DNA of 25,069 nucleotides, taken from the NCBI GenBank assembly GCA_024743015.1, contig JANSXJ010000005.1, forward strand, positions 1 to 25,069. The letters run 5' to 3'. The first letter of the stretch is position 1; each line of letters starts with the position of its first letter. Source of the stretch: Hyphomonas sp. (lineage in GTDB: Bacteria > Pseudomonadota > Alphaproteobacteria > Caulobacterales > Hyphomonadaceae). The notes below the pieces were generated by a model. That model ran no database searches, had not been told where the DNA came from, and saw only the letters and a list, made by a program, of their open reading frames with translations. The position numbers and the translations under genes were made by a program. Below are positions 1 to 7,724 of this stretch, one piece after another.

Positions 1-283
1 ACAAGTCGTAGCGATTGGTCATCCCGCCAAAACCGCTCGGCACAGAAAACATGTCGCCGCCTTCGGCCTGATAGCGCAGATCGTTGCCCGCACAGAAAGC
101 GCGATCGCCAGCACCGGTAATGATTGCGACCCAGAGATCCTTGTCTGCGGCGAACTTGTCCAGAACCTCACCCATGTCTCGACTGGCTGGGGGATGCACC
201 GCATTCATCTTTTCCGGTCGGTTGATCTCGACAATCAGGACATTGCCTTCGACCTTGGTGTTCACAAATTCGCTCTCAATCAT
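1..283 (-). CDS. Enoyl-CoA hydratase/isomerase (crotonase) family, 3'-truncated by window edge
   Basis: Only the first 94 codons are inside the window; the rest lies beyond base 1. The ATG at 283-281 follows a GGGAGG ribosome binding site (294-289) with a 5-base spacer. The reading frame shows the crotonase N-terminal half: a beta-strand with NRPEKMNAV at residues 21-29, then ITGAGDRAFCAGNDLR at about 55-70, which contains the oxyanion-hole segment (AFCAGNDL), then GFGGMTNRYDL. The family hydrates or isomerises enoyl-CoA thioesters in beta-oxidation-like pathways. The GGMTNR segment resembles CaiD-like/short-chain members, but the catalytic acidic residues lie outside the window, so the exact reaction cannot be stated. 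It is divergent from the GYF-domain gene. Confidence 0.9.
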   Translation of the reverse strand, partial: MIESEFVNTKVEGNVLIVEINRPEKMNAVHPPASRDMGEVLDKFAADKDLWVAIITGAGDRAFCAGNDLRYQAEGGDMFSVPSGFGGMTNRYDL

Positions 284-357
284 TGGGACCTCCCGGACAG
301 TTGGATTTCACGCTAGGCTATGGTCTGACAGATCCGAATCAAGGATGACGTGGCGAC

Positions 358-885
358 ATGGCCTCAAATGACGCGCTAGATCTCTCGCAAATCGACCCGC
401 CGGTGTGGCGGATCAAAGTCGCCGACGTGGTTTATGGCCCTTATACGCTGGGGCAGATGCGCAGCTTTATCGAGGAAGGCCGGGTCACTGCAGGATCCAG
501 CGTTGCGCGCGGCGATGGCGGCGCATTCGTGACCGCCGGTGCCTATATGGATCTTGCGTCTGAGTTCCCGCATGCAACACCACCAGCGAAAGACGAGAAA
601 CCCGCGCCGTCGAATTTTGTCGTCACGGTCAAGACCGATGGAGATGGCCGCCGCGCCGTGATCTCAGTCCTCAACCAGACCGGACGTTTTTCCGAACTGA
701 TGGCGGGTACGTTCATACTCCACGCGGAAATCACCGCTTATGATCTGCGCTCGCAGCTCTCCACCGTGCTGGCAGAACGCGGCAAGTTCGTGATCGTCAA
801 CGCAGATACCGGGCAGCTTGCGTGGATGGGCCTCGGGTCAGACGCAGACGAGCACGCGCGCGCCGTCTGGAAACGCGGGGACTAG
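358..885 (+). CDS. GYF-domain (GYF_2) protein with uncharacterised C-terminal domain
   Basis: This is a 175-residue cytoplasmic protein with no signal peptide or membrane segment. Residues 17-60 look like a GYF_2 domain: W17, then V-Y-G-P-Y-T at about 25-30, L-G-Q-M, and I-x-x-G at 38-41. GYF domains bind proline-rich peptides in other systems; what this one binds is unknown. A proline-rich linker (about 70-86) leads into a second, likely alpha/beta domain (about 86-173) that I do not recognise. The ATG at 358 has an AAGGA 12 bases upstream, a rather long spacing. The TAG stop overlaps the stop of the GMC oxidoreductase on the other strand in the palindrome CTAG (882-885). Confidence 0.8.
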   Translation: MASNDALDLSQIDPPVWRIKVADVVYGPYTLGQMRSFIEEGRVTAGSSVARGDGGAFVTAGAYMDLASEFPHATPPAKDEKPAPSNFVVTVKTDGDGRRAVISVLNQTGRFSELMAGTFILHAEITAYDLRSQLSTVLAERGKFVIVNADTGQLAWMGLGSDADEHARAVWKRGD

Positions 886-2525
886 GCCGCGATTTCAGGT
901 GCTTCCTGCGGCAAGGGTGCGATCCCCCGTATCGTGTCGGCAATCTTCTCTGCGATCATGATGGTCGGGGCATTGGTATTGCCGCCAATCAGGGTTGGCA
1001 TCACGGACGCGTCGACGACGCGCAAGCCATCGACGCCGCGCACTTTAAGGTCGCCGTCGAGCGGGGCCTCGTCATGGATGCCCATCGCTACTGTTCCCAC
1101 CGGATGATAGATCGTCTCGCCATAGGTTCTGATGAAGGCATCAATCTCCTCATCGGACTGGACGCTTGCACCGGGCAGAGCCTCGGCGCCGCGGATTGGA
1201 GACAGCGCGTTCTGGCCCGCGATCTCGCGCATCATCTTGACCGACTCCCGCATGGTGACGCGGTCGGTCTCGGCGGCCAGGTAATTTGGATCGATCGCAG
1301 GATGCTCGAATGGATCATTGGACTGGATCATCACCGTCCCGCGACTATCTGGGCGCAACTGGCAGGAGTGGATGGTGAACCCGTCTTTCTTATAGTCGTA
1401 ATTGCCGTGGTCACGCATCATCGCATTGACGAGGTGTAGCTGAATATCCGGGCGGTCCAATCCTTCGCGCGTTTTCAGGAACGCACCGGCCTGCAGGAAA
1501 TTGTCTGCGCCTGGACCCGATTTGCTCATCAGGTATTTGATTCCGACGGCAAGCTTCTTGAACCCGGCCTGCTTGGAATAGGCAGACGCCTTCTGCGTCA
1601 TCTCATGGATGACTGTGACGTCGAGATGGTCCTGTAGATTGGCCCCAACATTTGGCGAATCGACGACGCAGGTCACACCATGCTCGCGAATCTCGTCGGC
1701 GGGACCAATGCCCGACAATTGCAGGATCTGCGGCGACTGCACCGCGCCTGCACAGACGATCACTTCGCGATCAGCGATGATCGTCTCGGCTTCTGCGCCT
1801 TTTTTGGCGACAATCTCGACGCCATGCGTCTTGCCGCCGCGAAACACGACGCGCGACACCAGGGCCGTCGACATGACCGTCAGGTTCTCACGCTCTTTCA
1901 CAATGGGACGAAGATAGGCAAAGGACGCGCTCCAGCGTTCGCCGTCGTGAATCGTGCGCTGATACGGGCCGAACCCTTCCTGCTGTGATCCATTGAAGTC
2001 CTTGGTGACCGGATACCCTGCTTCGCGGCCGGCATTGACGAACATGTCGTATACCGAATCCTGAAGCGGACTCTCGGTCACGCGCAACGGGCCGTCGCCG
2101 CCATGAAAGGGATCTGCGCCGCCCTCATAGGCCTCTGACTTGCGGAAATAAGGCAGCACGTCGGAGAATCCCCAACCGGTGAGACCGGTCTGACGCCATT
2201 GGTCATAATCGCGCGCATGTCCACGAATGTAGATCATGCCATTGATCGAGGACGATCCGCCCCAGCCGCGTCCGCGCGGCCACCAAAGTTTGCGATCTTC
2301 CATATGTTTTTGGGGTGTGGTCCAGAACCCCCAGTTTTGCGGGTTTTCGTCCTTGATCAGTCCACCCACACCGGCTGGCATTGGGATGAGCAGGGAATTG
2401 TATTTTTTGCCCGCTTCGATCAGGCAGACAGAAACGTCCGGATCCTCGCTGAGCCGGTTGGCCATCACACAACCTGCACTTCCAGCCCCTACAATGATGT
2501 AATCAAAGCCCTTTTTCTGGCTCAT
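882..2525 (-). CDS. GMC-family FAD oxidoreductase (choline dehydrogenase-like)
   Basis: This is a 547-residue flavoenzyme of the glucose-methanol-choline family, which oxidises primary alcohols to aldehydes. The FAD-binding motif GAGSAG is at residues 13-18, followed by the IEAG acidic strand end and the PRGRGWGGSSSINGMIYIRG FAD segment. Near the C-terminus, H474 in YHPVGTVAMG and N518 in GGNTNAPT are 44 residues apart, the same spacing as the catalytic His/Asn pair of choline oxidase. I chose the ATG at 2525 because the GAGSAG motif normally lies about 10-15 residues in; an upstream in-frame ATG at 2591 would add 22 residues unlike the family and has no visible ribosome binding site. BetA-like alcohol dehydrogenases of this type often have unknown substrates, and no betaine genes are adjacent, so betA is not assigned. 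Confidence 0.92.
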   Translation of the reverse strand: MSQKKGFDYIIVGAGSAGCVMANRLSEDPDVSVCLIEAGKKYNSLLIPMPAGVGGLIKDENPQNWGFWTTPQKHMEDRKLWWPRGRGWGGSSSINGMIYIRGHARDYDQWRQTGLTGWGFSDVLPYFRKSEAYEGGADPFHGGDGPLRVTESPLQDSVYDMFVNAGREAGYPVTKDFNGSQQEGFGPYQRTIHDGERWSASFAYLRPIVKERENLTVMSTALVSRVVFRGGKTHGVEIVAKKGAEAETIIADREVIVCAGAVQSPQILQLSGIGPADEIREHGVTCVVDSPNVGANLQDHLDVTVIHEMTQKASAYSKQAGFKKLAVGIKYLMSKSGPGADNFLQAGAFLKTREGLDRPDIQLHLVNAMMRDHGNYDYKKDGFTIHSCQLRPDSRGTVMIQSNDPFEHPAIDPNYLAAETDRVTMRESVKMMREIAGQNALSPIRGAEALPGASVQSDEEIDAFIRTYGETIYHPVGTVAMGIHDEAPLDGDLKVRGVDGLRVVDASVMPTLIGGNTNAPTIMIAEKIADTIRGIAPLPQEAPEIAA

Positions 2526-2664
2526 TTCTACTGCCCCGATGCTTTCCTCTGCCTCGCAATTCCTGCGAGATTTACCGACAATCTCAACCATTTGTGAACC
2601 CGCGCCTCATATTGTCAATGCATACGGCAACGGGCGGTGCGCGGTATAGATCTCGGGAGACATC

Positions 2665-3261
2665 ATGAGTGCAGCACTGCTAAAACCTCAAAGCCCAGCG
2701 TCGTCGATTCGGACCAAACCTGACCGTCGTCGCCACAAGCGCGTAGAACTCGCCCTCAATGGTCGATTTCTGCACGATGGCGCTGATCATACGTTCCTGA
2801 CAGCAAATGTTTCCTGCGGCGGGGCGATCGTTCAGGCCCGCGCAATCCCGGAAGTTGGCGCTGCCATCGTCTGCTATTTTGATGACCTTGGCCGTGTTTC
2901 GGGGGAAGTCGTTCGCCATACGGAAGATGGTTTCGCGGTCACGTTCAAAGCGTCCGACCACAAGAAGGACAAGCTGTCAGATCGGCTGATCTGGTTGCTC
3001 AACCACAAGAAATACAACCTGTCGGACGAACGCTCAGCGCCGCGCAAGGCGGGCGGTGGCCCTGCACTGGTCACCCGCGCGAATGGCACCAAGCTGCAAT
3101 GCCGCGTGATCGATATTTCACTGACTGGCGCTGCATTTGAGTTTGATGGTCCCGTGCCTGTGGTCGGCGAGCAGGTTCGCGTGGGCACGCTTCGCGGCGA
3201 AGTCGTGCGCGCTGTCAGCGGCGAATTCGCCATTCGCTTTCTGCACCAGAAGAAAGCCTGA
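2665..3261 (+). CDS. Tandem PilZ-domain protein (predicted c-di-GMP binding)
   Basis: This is a 198-residue soluble protein that appears to be two PilZ domains in a row. Domain one has the arginine motif RxxxR at R22-R26 and NVSCGG (NxSxxG) at 48-53. Domain two has RSAPR (R123-R127) and DISLTG (DxSxxG) at 150-155. The motif spacing is 22 residues in the first and 23 in the second, so both halves keep the two c-di-GMP-contacting motifs. PilZ domains bind the second messenger c-di-GMP and alter motility, exopolysaccharide or gene expression; no effector domain is fused here, so it probably works as an adaptor. The ATG follows GGGAGA (2655-2660). It is divergent from the GMC gene across about 140 bases, with cysE downstream in the same direction. 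Confidence 0.88.
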   Translation: MSAALLKPQSPASSIRTKPDRRRHKRVELALNGRFLHDGADHTFLTANVSCGGAIVQARAIPEVGAAIVCYFDDLGRVSGEVVRHTEDGFAVTFKASDHKKDKLSDRLIWLLNHKKYNLSDERSAPRKAGGGPALVTRANGTKLQCRVIDISLTGAAFEFDGPVPVVGEQVRVGTLRGEVVRAVSGEFAIRFLHQKKA

Positions 3262-3346
3262 GCCCGTCCTGCTCGCAAGGGTGTGACTTGATCTCACGGC
3301 GAACTGACTCCATTTAGACCCAAGATCCGAATGGAGGACTGGACCC

Positions 3347-4156
3347 GTGGAACATAATCCCGACATTGGCGCCCCGCCTCCGGTATGGACAAGATTGCGC
3401 TTTGAAGCCCGCGCCGCTGCGGCGGATGAGCCAACGATGGCCAGCTATATCGACGCGGCCATTCTCAGCCACGAGACAATTTGCCAGGCCCTCGCCTTTC
3501 ACATCGCCGAAAAACTCGCTGGCCCTGAAATGGGTGCCCAGCAAGTGCGTCAGGTCTTCGCCAACGCCTATGACAGCAATCACCTTCTGGTCGAAGCGGC
3601 GGAAGCCGATATGCAGGCAACGCTGGATCGTGATCCGGCCTGTCGCTCCATGTTGCAGCCCTTCCTGTTTTTCAAAGGTTTCCTCGCCTTGCAGACCCAC
3701 CGCGTCGCAAATCACTTGTGGAAACAAGGTCGCGAGACGCTGGCATTCCAATTCCAGTCGCGCGCCAGTGAGCTGTTTGCGGTGGACATCCACCCGGCAG
3801 CGACCATCGGCAAAGGCGTGATGCTCGATCATGCGACAGATATCACGATTGGTGAAACAGCAGTGGTCGGCGATGATTGCTCTCTGCTGCACGGGGTCAC
3901 ACTCGGCGGCACGGGCAAGGAAGTCGGTGATCGTCACCCGAAGATTGGCAATGGTGTATTGCTGTCTGTCGGCGCAAAGGTTCTTGGCAATATTCGCGTG
4001 GGCGACGAGGCAAAAATCGCCGCTGGGTCGGTCGTCCTGAAGGACGTCCCGGCTCAATGCACAGTCGCGGGTGTTCCGGCCAAGCAAGTCGGTGGACCAT
4101 GTTGTGAGCCGGCGCGGAGCATGGATCAGGCCATCCCGGACGAATTCTCCAAATAA
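3347..4156 (+). CDS. cysE: Serine O-acetyltransferase
   Basis: This 269-residue enzyme acetylates L-serine with acetyl-CoA to O-acetylserine, the first step of cysteine synthesis. An N-terminal helical domain (about 1-140) precedes a left-handed beta-helix of hexapeptide repeats (about 147-240). FAVDIHPAA carries D147 and MLDHAT carries H162, matching the catalytic Asp/His pair of the family; LHGVTLGGTG and VAGVPAKQVG are also typical. The LDHATG motif reads LDHATD here. The start is GTG at 3347, preceded by GGAGG at 3333-3337; the nearby ATG at 3331 is out of frame. The gene sits 85 bases after the PilZ gene. Its TAA stop directly abuts the stop codon of the convergent HNH gene. Confidence 0.95.
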   Translation: MEHNPDIGAPPPVWTRLRFEARAAAADEPTMASYIDAAILSHETICQALAFHIAEKLAGPEMGAQQVRQVFANAYDSNHLLVEAAEADMQATLDRDPACRSMLQPFLFFKGFLALQTHRVANHLWKQGRETLAFQFQSRASELFAVDIHPAATIGKGVMLDHATDITIGETAVVGDDCSLLHGVTLGGTGKEVGDRHPKIGNGVLLSVGAKVLGNIRVGDEAKIAAGSVVLKDVPAQCTVAGVPAKQVGGPCCEPARSMDQAIPDEFSK

Positions 4157-4408
4157 TTAGAGCTTATTGCCCTTGATCCTGTTGCAGCGCGCATGCGCGA
4201 GTTGCAGGTTCGCGGCTGCGTCCGAACCGCCTTTTGAGCGCGGGATGATATGATCGAAAGTAGCGCGCTGCTTAGCCCAGACCCGCGCGTGCGGTGCCTC
4301 GAAACGATTGCGTAACATCGGTTTTTTGCAGAGCGCGCATAAGCCGGATTGAGCGGTCCAAAGCGTATGAAAGTCATCGCTTCCAGGTGTTAGATAAGGC
4401 TGGCTCAC
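4157..4408 (-). CDS. Small HNH endonuclease, translationally coupled to folD
   Basis: This is an 83-residue stand-alone HNH nuclease. C24-x2-C27 forms a zinc half-site, FDHIIPRSKGG holds D52-H53, NLQL holds N67, and AHARCNRIKG completes the fold at 71-80. In close relatives the second zinc half-site is CxxC; here it reads H72-x2-C75, so zinc would be held by three Cys and one His. The chosen start is GTG at 4408-4406, which overlaps the folD TGA in a GTGA quadruplet and has GGAAGG just upstream; a TTG at 4444 would give 12 more residues inside folD. HNH proteins of this kind nick or cut DNA, but the biological role is unknown. There is no methylase, intron, intein or phage gene beside it. Confidence 0.82.
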   Translation of the reverse strand: MSQPYLTPGSDDFHTLWTAQSGLCALCKKPMLRNRFEAPHARVWAKQRATFDHIIPRSKGGSDAAANLQLAHARCNRIKGNKL

Positions 4409-5292
4409 AGCCCTTCCGGCACATCCCACCCTCGCCGCGCGCAAGCCGCTAGCACGGTGTTGCGGAGCAGGCAGGCAATGGTCATCGGCCCGACCCCGCC
4501 CGGCACCGGCGTGATAGATCCTGCGACTTTGGCGCAGCTTTCGAAGTCGGCATCCCCGACCAGCTTTGTCTTACCCTCGCCTTTCTCGGGCGCCGGGACG
4601 CGGTTGATCCCAACATCGATGACGCAGGCGCCCGGCTTCAGCCAGTCGCCTTTGACCATTTCCGGACGCCCGACTGCCGGAACCACAATATCCGCTTCCC
4701 GGCACAGTCCGGGGAGGTCCGCAGTCCGCGAGTGAGCGATGGAGATGGTGCAATTCTCCGCCAGGAACAGGAGCGCGGCGGGCTTACCAACCAGGATCGA
4801 GCGGCCGATCACGACCACATGCTTGCCGGACAGATCTTCCCCAAGTGCGCGTTTGGCGAGGATCACGCATCCCGTTGGTGTGCAGGGACGCATGCCCGCT
4901 TTGCCGAGACTGAGGCGTCCGGCGCTGGTTTCCGTCAAACCATCTACATCCTTATCGGGGTGAATCTTTTCGATTGCCGCCGCTTCGTTGAGGCCTTTCG
5001 GGAGCGGCAGCTGGAGAAGAATACCGTCGACATCGTCATTTTCGTTGAGGTCTGAAATCAGGTTCTCAACCTCATACTGCGTCGCGTCTTTGGGCAGCTG
5101 ATGGTGCAGGGAGCGCATGCCACACGCTTCGGTTTGGCGGACCTTGTTGCGAACATAGACCTGGCTGGCCGCATCCTCACCGACCAGAACGACGGCGAGC
5201 GTTGGCTGCCCCGGCAGCGCCTCGACTGCTTTCGTGACCGTGTCGCGCACGTCAGCGGCGACGTCTTTTCCGGAAATGATCTCAGCTGCCAT
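4405..5292 (-). CDS. folD: Bifunctional methylenetetrahydrofolate dehydrogenase/cyclohydrolase
   Basis: This 295-residue enzyme oxidises 5,10-methylene-THF to methenyl-THF and hydrolyses it to 10-formyl-THF, supplying one-carbon units for purines and formyl-methionine. YVRNK places the catalytic lysine at K50; DVDGLTETSAGRL, PCTPTG, GRSILVGKPAA and PVPGGVGPMT are the family motifs in order. The commonest forms of two of these are DVDGFHPxNxGRL and GRSNIVGKP, so this is a slightly divergent FolD. The ATG at 5292-5290 follows GGGAGAG about 7 bases upstream; an in-frame start at 5328 adds 12 residues with no support. Its stop overlaps the HNH start. It lies downstream of yggT on the same strand, with a 107-base gap that holds a hairpin. 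Confidence 0.96.
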   Translation of the reverse strand: MAAEIISGKDVAADVRDTVTKAVEALPGQPTLAVVLVGEDAASQVYVRNKVRQTEACGMRSLHHQLPKDATQYEVENLISDLNENDDVDGILLQLPLPKGLNEAAAIEKIHPDKDVDGLTETSAGRLSLGKAGMRPCTPTGCVILAKRALGEDLSGKHVVVIGRSILVGKPAALLFLAENCTISIAHSRTADLPGLCREADIVVPAVGRPEMVKGDWLKPGACVIDVGINRVPAPEKGEGKTKLVGDADFESCAKVAGSITPVPGGVGPMTIACLLRNTVLAACARRGWDVPEGL

Positions 5293-5312
5293 GATCCATC
5301 TCTCCCATGGTT

Positions 5313-5338
5313 GGCTCTCGCAATTCACGCGCAGAGCC
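5313..5338 (-). promoter_or_regulatory. Hairpin in the folD leader
   Basis: GGCTCTCGC (5313-5321) pairs with GCG (5329-5331) plus AGAGCC (5333-5338), giving nine base pairs with one bulged base and a 7-base loop. It ends about 20 bases before the folD start codon, just ahead of the ribosome binding site. No T-run follows on the minus strand, so it is not a standard intrinsic terminator. It may be a yggT 3' stem, an mRNA stability element or a folD leader structure. Seen directly; function is inference. Confidence 0.4.
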
Positions 5339-5399
5339 GCTGCAATGTCCCGCCTTTAGAGTGAGACATCAGATTCGTCACCTGCAATGCAGCTAAAAA

Positions 5400-5708
5400 C
5401 TAGGCTGGAAAGGCAAGAATGATGCGAGGGATGAGCCAGTCTCGCAGGAACGGGATCGCCAGCGCCACAACCAGGATCGACAGGTCCAGACCGCCAATTG
5501 GTGGAATGAACCTCCGGATCGGCTTCGCAACTGGTTCAATTACAGAGAAAAGAAAGCCGTATATCGATCGAACGGTCGGGTTGCGATTATCAACCACGCC
5601 ACCGATCATCAGCCAGCCCAGAATAACGTATGCGAGCAAGGCGAAGAAGAAGATCGTGAGGACGGGCGAAATGAAATAGCTGTGCAGGGCCCAGAATAGG
5701 TCTCTCAA
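5400..5708 (-). CDS. yggT: YggT family membrane protein
   Basis: This is a 102-residue membrane protein with two hydrophobic segments (about residues 13-37 and 75-97) separated by a polar loop. The loop has the family signature IEPVAKPIRRFIPPIGGLDLS. YggT proteins are small inner-membrane proteins of poorly known function, linked in various bacteria to osmotic tolerance and to membrane or cell-division organisation. The start appears to be TTG at 5708-5706, preceded by GGAG with an 8-base spacer; no ATG gives a complete first helix. It sits upstream of folD in the same direction. In many proteobacteria a small YggU/DUF167 gene follows yggT, but the 107-base gap to folD is too short to hold one. 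Confidence 0.88.
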   Translation of the reverse strand: MRDLFWALHSYFISPVLTIFFFALLAYVILGWLMIGGVVDNRNPTVRSIYGFLFSVIEPVAKPIRRFIPPIGGLDLSILVVALAIPFLRDWLIPRIILAFPA

Positions 5709-5772
5709 AGCTCAGACTCCGTAATTGTTTCGTGTCACCTAGGACGCTTCTCGCGGCCCCGCAAGAGAGCGC

Positions 5773-6585
5773 TTACTCGGTATTGCGAAAGCGCTTTGAT
5801 TGTGCGCCGACCATGGCCCGCCCCAGAGGTTCGGGTAGAAGCTTGCTTAGCGTTGCCAACCCCTTGTTCACGGCGCCGGGCACGACGACGGGCTGGCCAC
5901 GTTCGCAGGCGCGAATACCCGCCTCGACCACGGGCGCGGCTTCCATCCACATCCAGTCTGGCATTTCATTGGTTTTTTCACGAGTGCCATTCACATCGTG
6001 GAACTCTGACCAGGTGAATCCGGGGCAAAGCGCCGTGCAGTGGACGTTCTCGTATCCGGCGGCCTGCGCCTCTGCGTGAATGCTCTCGGAAAACTTGATC
6101 ATGCCGGATTTGACGCTGGCATAGAGCGTGTGGCCATTGGAGCCTGGTGTGTAGCCCGCAAGCGAGGCACCATTGATGATCCGTCCGAATTTGCGCTCCG
6201 CCATGCCGCCGAGCACTTTATGGGTCAGCTCCACCGGCGCCGTGTAGAGAACCCGGAGAAACGCGGCCTGGTCTTTCCATTTCGTATTGAAGAACGTGCC
6301 AGGCAGGCCGTAACCCGCATTGTTCACGACCCCATCCACATGCCGTCCGGCTTCCTTGATCTCTTTCAGGATCGTGTCGACACTGTTGGCGCGCGCCAGA
6401 TCCTGCGAGATCACCAGCGTGGAGACATGATACTTTTCTTCCAAATCCCGCGCCAGCTTTTCCAGGCGGTCTGCACGGCGCGCCGTAAGCGCCAGGTCCC
6501 AGCCGAGTTCAGCATATTGCTTGGCAAATTCCTCACCAATTCCGGCAGAAGCGCCGGTGATGAGCATCAATTTTCGGTCAGACAT
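5773..6585 (-). CDS. Short-chain dehydrogenase/reductase (SDR)
   Basis: This is a 270-residue classical SDR oxidoreductase. The NAD(P)-binding motif TGASAGIG is at 10-17, R36-R37 after the second strand suggests NADPH preference, NNAG is at 88-91, and the catalytic set is S141, Y155 and K159 (YASVK). The family reduces carbonyls or oxidises alcohols; the substrate is not evident. The relatives it most resembles are the short ketoreductase-like SDRs annotated as YqjQ/DltE type, not the fatty-acid FabG. The ATG lies only 6 bases after the stop of the methyltransferase gene, so the two are almost certainly co-transcribed and translationally linked. It ends 64 bases before yggT. Confidence 0.92.
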   Translation of the reverse strand: MSDRKLMLITGASAGIGEEFAKQYAELGWDLALTARRADRLEKLARDLEEKYHVSTLVISQDLARANSVDTILKEIKEAGRHVDGVVNNAGYGLPGTFFNTKWKDQAAFLRVLYTAPVELTHKVLGGMAERKFGRIINGASLAGYTPGSNGHTLYASVKSGMIKFSESIHAEAQAAGYENVHCTALCPGFTWSEFHDVNGTREKTNEMPDWMWMEAAPVVEAGIRACERGQPVVVPGAVNKGLATLSKLLPEPLGRAMVGAQSKRFRNTE

Positions 6586-6591
6586 CTGTCT

Positions 6592-7668
6592 CTATCCTTG
6601 TTTGCGCCAAACCCTGACCTTGGTCAGGAAGGCAAGATTCAATCGTTCGGAGGTAAATCCGGCCGCTGCCATGTGCGGATCAAATTTCCATTTCAGATAG
6701 CCCTTATAGTAAGGCTCGTGGAACCCTTCCGGGAAGTATTCAAGAAACCCATCCAGTCCGGCATCATCTCCGAATTGCAGACTGTCCGCGATGATGAAAC
6801 TGCCGCCAGGTTTGAGGACGCGCGCGGCCTCTGCAATCACTTTCGGACGAACTCGCGGGGGTAATTCGTGAAACAAGTAGATCGAAATAAGATGATCGAA
6901 GCGCGCATCTTCAAAAGGCAGCTGTTCGGCCAGTCCCTCGACAACCTCCACCTGTGGCCAGCGCCTGACCGCAGCGCGCGCAGCCCCCGCATAGGGCGGC
7001 GACAAATCGAGGCCCGTGAGGTTCAGGCGCGGCATCGTGCGCAGCGTCTGCGCCATGAAACGCCCGGTTCCGCACGCAAGGTCGAGCACATGTGTCTCAC
7101 GCTGATCACCCCGTCTTACCTCTCGAACCAGCTCCGCAAGCGCAGCGCGGCGCATGGCATCTGCCGCGCCGGTAAACAGCGCTTCGACCTGATGATCGTA
7201 AATCTCCGCACTGCCCTCGCTCAGCCAGCCGTCTGTCTGGTAGTGGAAGTTCTGGCGGTAATAAGTCGGAAAGCGTTTTGGATCAGCGGCTTCGTGCGTT
7301 CGAACCTCGGTCCCGTTCCGGTCGAGGCGGCGACGATCAACGTCTGAGACATCGCTCAGAAACGCCTGCGCCCGGCGGATGGATTTCGGCAAGTCGCGCA
7401 GCCGCATGTCCGTGACAACCGGATCAGGATAAAGCCCGCCTTCAACATTCGCCCGGTCTTGTCTGAACAGATCGAAATAGGCGGTACGAAGCGCCTTGGT
7501 GTCTGGCGCATTTGCGGGCTTGAAAACAGGCTCACCGGGGCGATTGAACCCAGCGGAGCGACGGCGCGCCAGCGCATACTGACCGCCATACCAGGCCGCA
7601 CGCAGCCCCTGCGCAGCAGTATATCGGGCCCGGCCCGCAGTCTTCATGGCGTCTTTCAACACTCCCAT
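6592..7668 (-). CDS. Class I SAM-dependent methyltransferase with long N-terminal extension
   Basis: This is a 358-residue protein whose C-terminal half (about 190-350) is a Rossmann-like methyltransferase: motif I VLDLACGTG at 194-202, the acidic end of strand two in TGLDLSP (D221), PFEDARFDHLIS as motif IV region, and ARVLKPGG. The first ~180 residues form an extra domain containing FHYQTDGWLS and DHQVEALF, conserved-looking but without an assigned function. The basic N-terminus (RARY, ARRR) has no signal peptide. The substrate is unknown; lipid, quinone and small-molecule targets are all possible. It is the first gene of a pair with the SDR, suggesting both act on one metabolite. ATG at 7668; ATG at 7647 is a possible alternative. 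Confidence 0.88.
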   Translation of the reverse strand: MGVLKDAMKTAGRARYTAAQGLRAAWYGGQYALARRRSAGFNRPGEPVFKPANAPDTKALRTAYFDLFRQDRANVEGGLYPDPVVTDMRLRDLPKSIRRAQAFLSDVSDVDRRRLDRNGTEVRTHEAADPKRFPTYYRQNFHYQTDGWLSEGSAEIYDHQVEALFTGAADAMRRAALAELVREVRRGDQRETHVLDLACGTGRFMAQTLRTMPRLNLTGLDLSPPYAGAARAAVRRWPQVEVVEGLAEQLPFEDARFDHLISIYLFHELPPRVRPKVIAEAARVLKPGGSFIIADSLQFGDDAGLDGFLEYFPEGFHEPYYKGYLKWKFDPHMAAAGFTSERLNLAFLTKVRVWRKQG

Positions 7669-7724
7669 ATCCCTTACATGGGCTTCGCGTGCCGTAACGT
7701 CCAGTGCACACAGCGCCTCATCCC

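Noticed and set aside
3281..3297. CRP-like site GTGTGA-N5-TCTCAC upstream of cysE
   Set aside because: The two arms match at five of six bases and the spacing differs from the CRP consensus, so chance is as likely.
3314..4087. Long open frame on the minus strand inside cysE (257 codons)
   Set aside because: It is fully covered by cysE, whose motifs are clear, and its own translation has no family features. Long antisense frames are expected in GC-rich coding DNA.
5730..5775. Stem after the SDR gene (TCTCGCGG with CCGC-AA-GAGA)
   Set aside because: The stem has a 2-base bulge and no T-run on the minus strand, so it does not qualify as an intrinsic terminator.
6040..6864. Open frame of 274 codons on the plus strand across the SDR and methyltransferase junction
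   Set aside because: It crosses two real genes on the other strand and shows no coherent domain.
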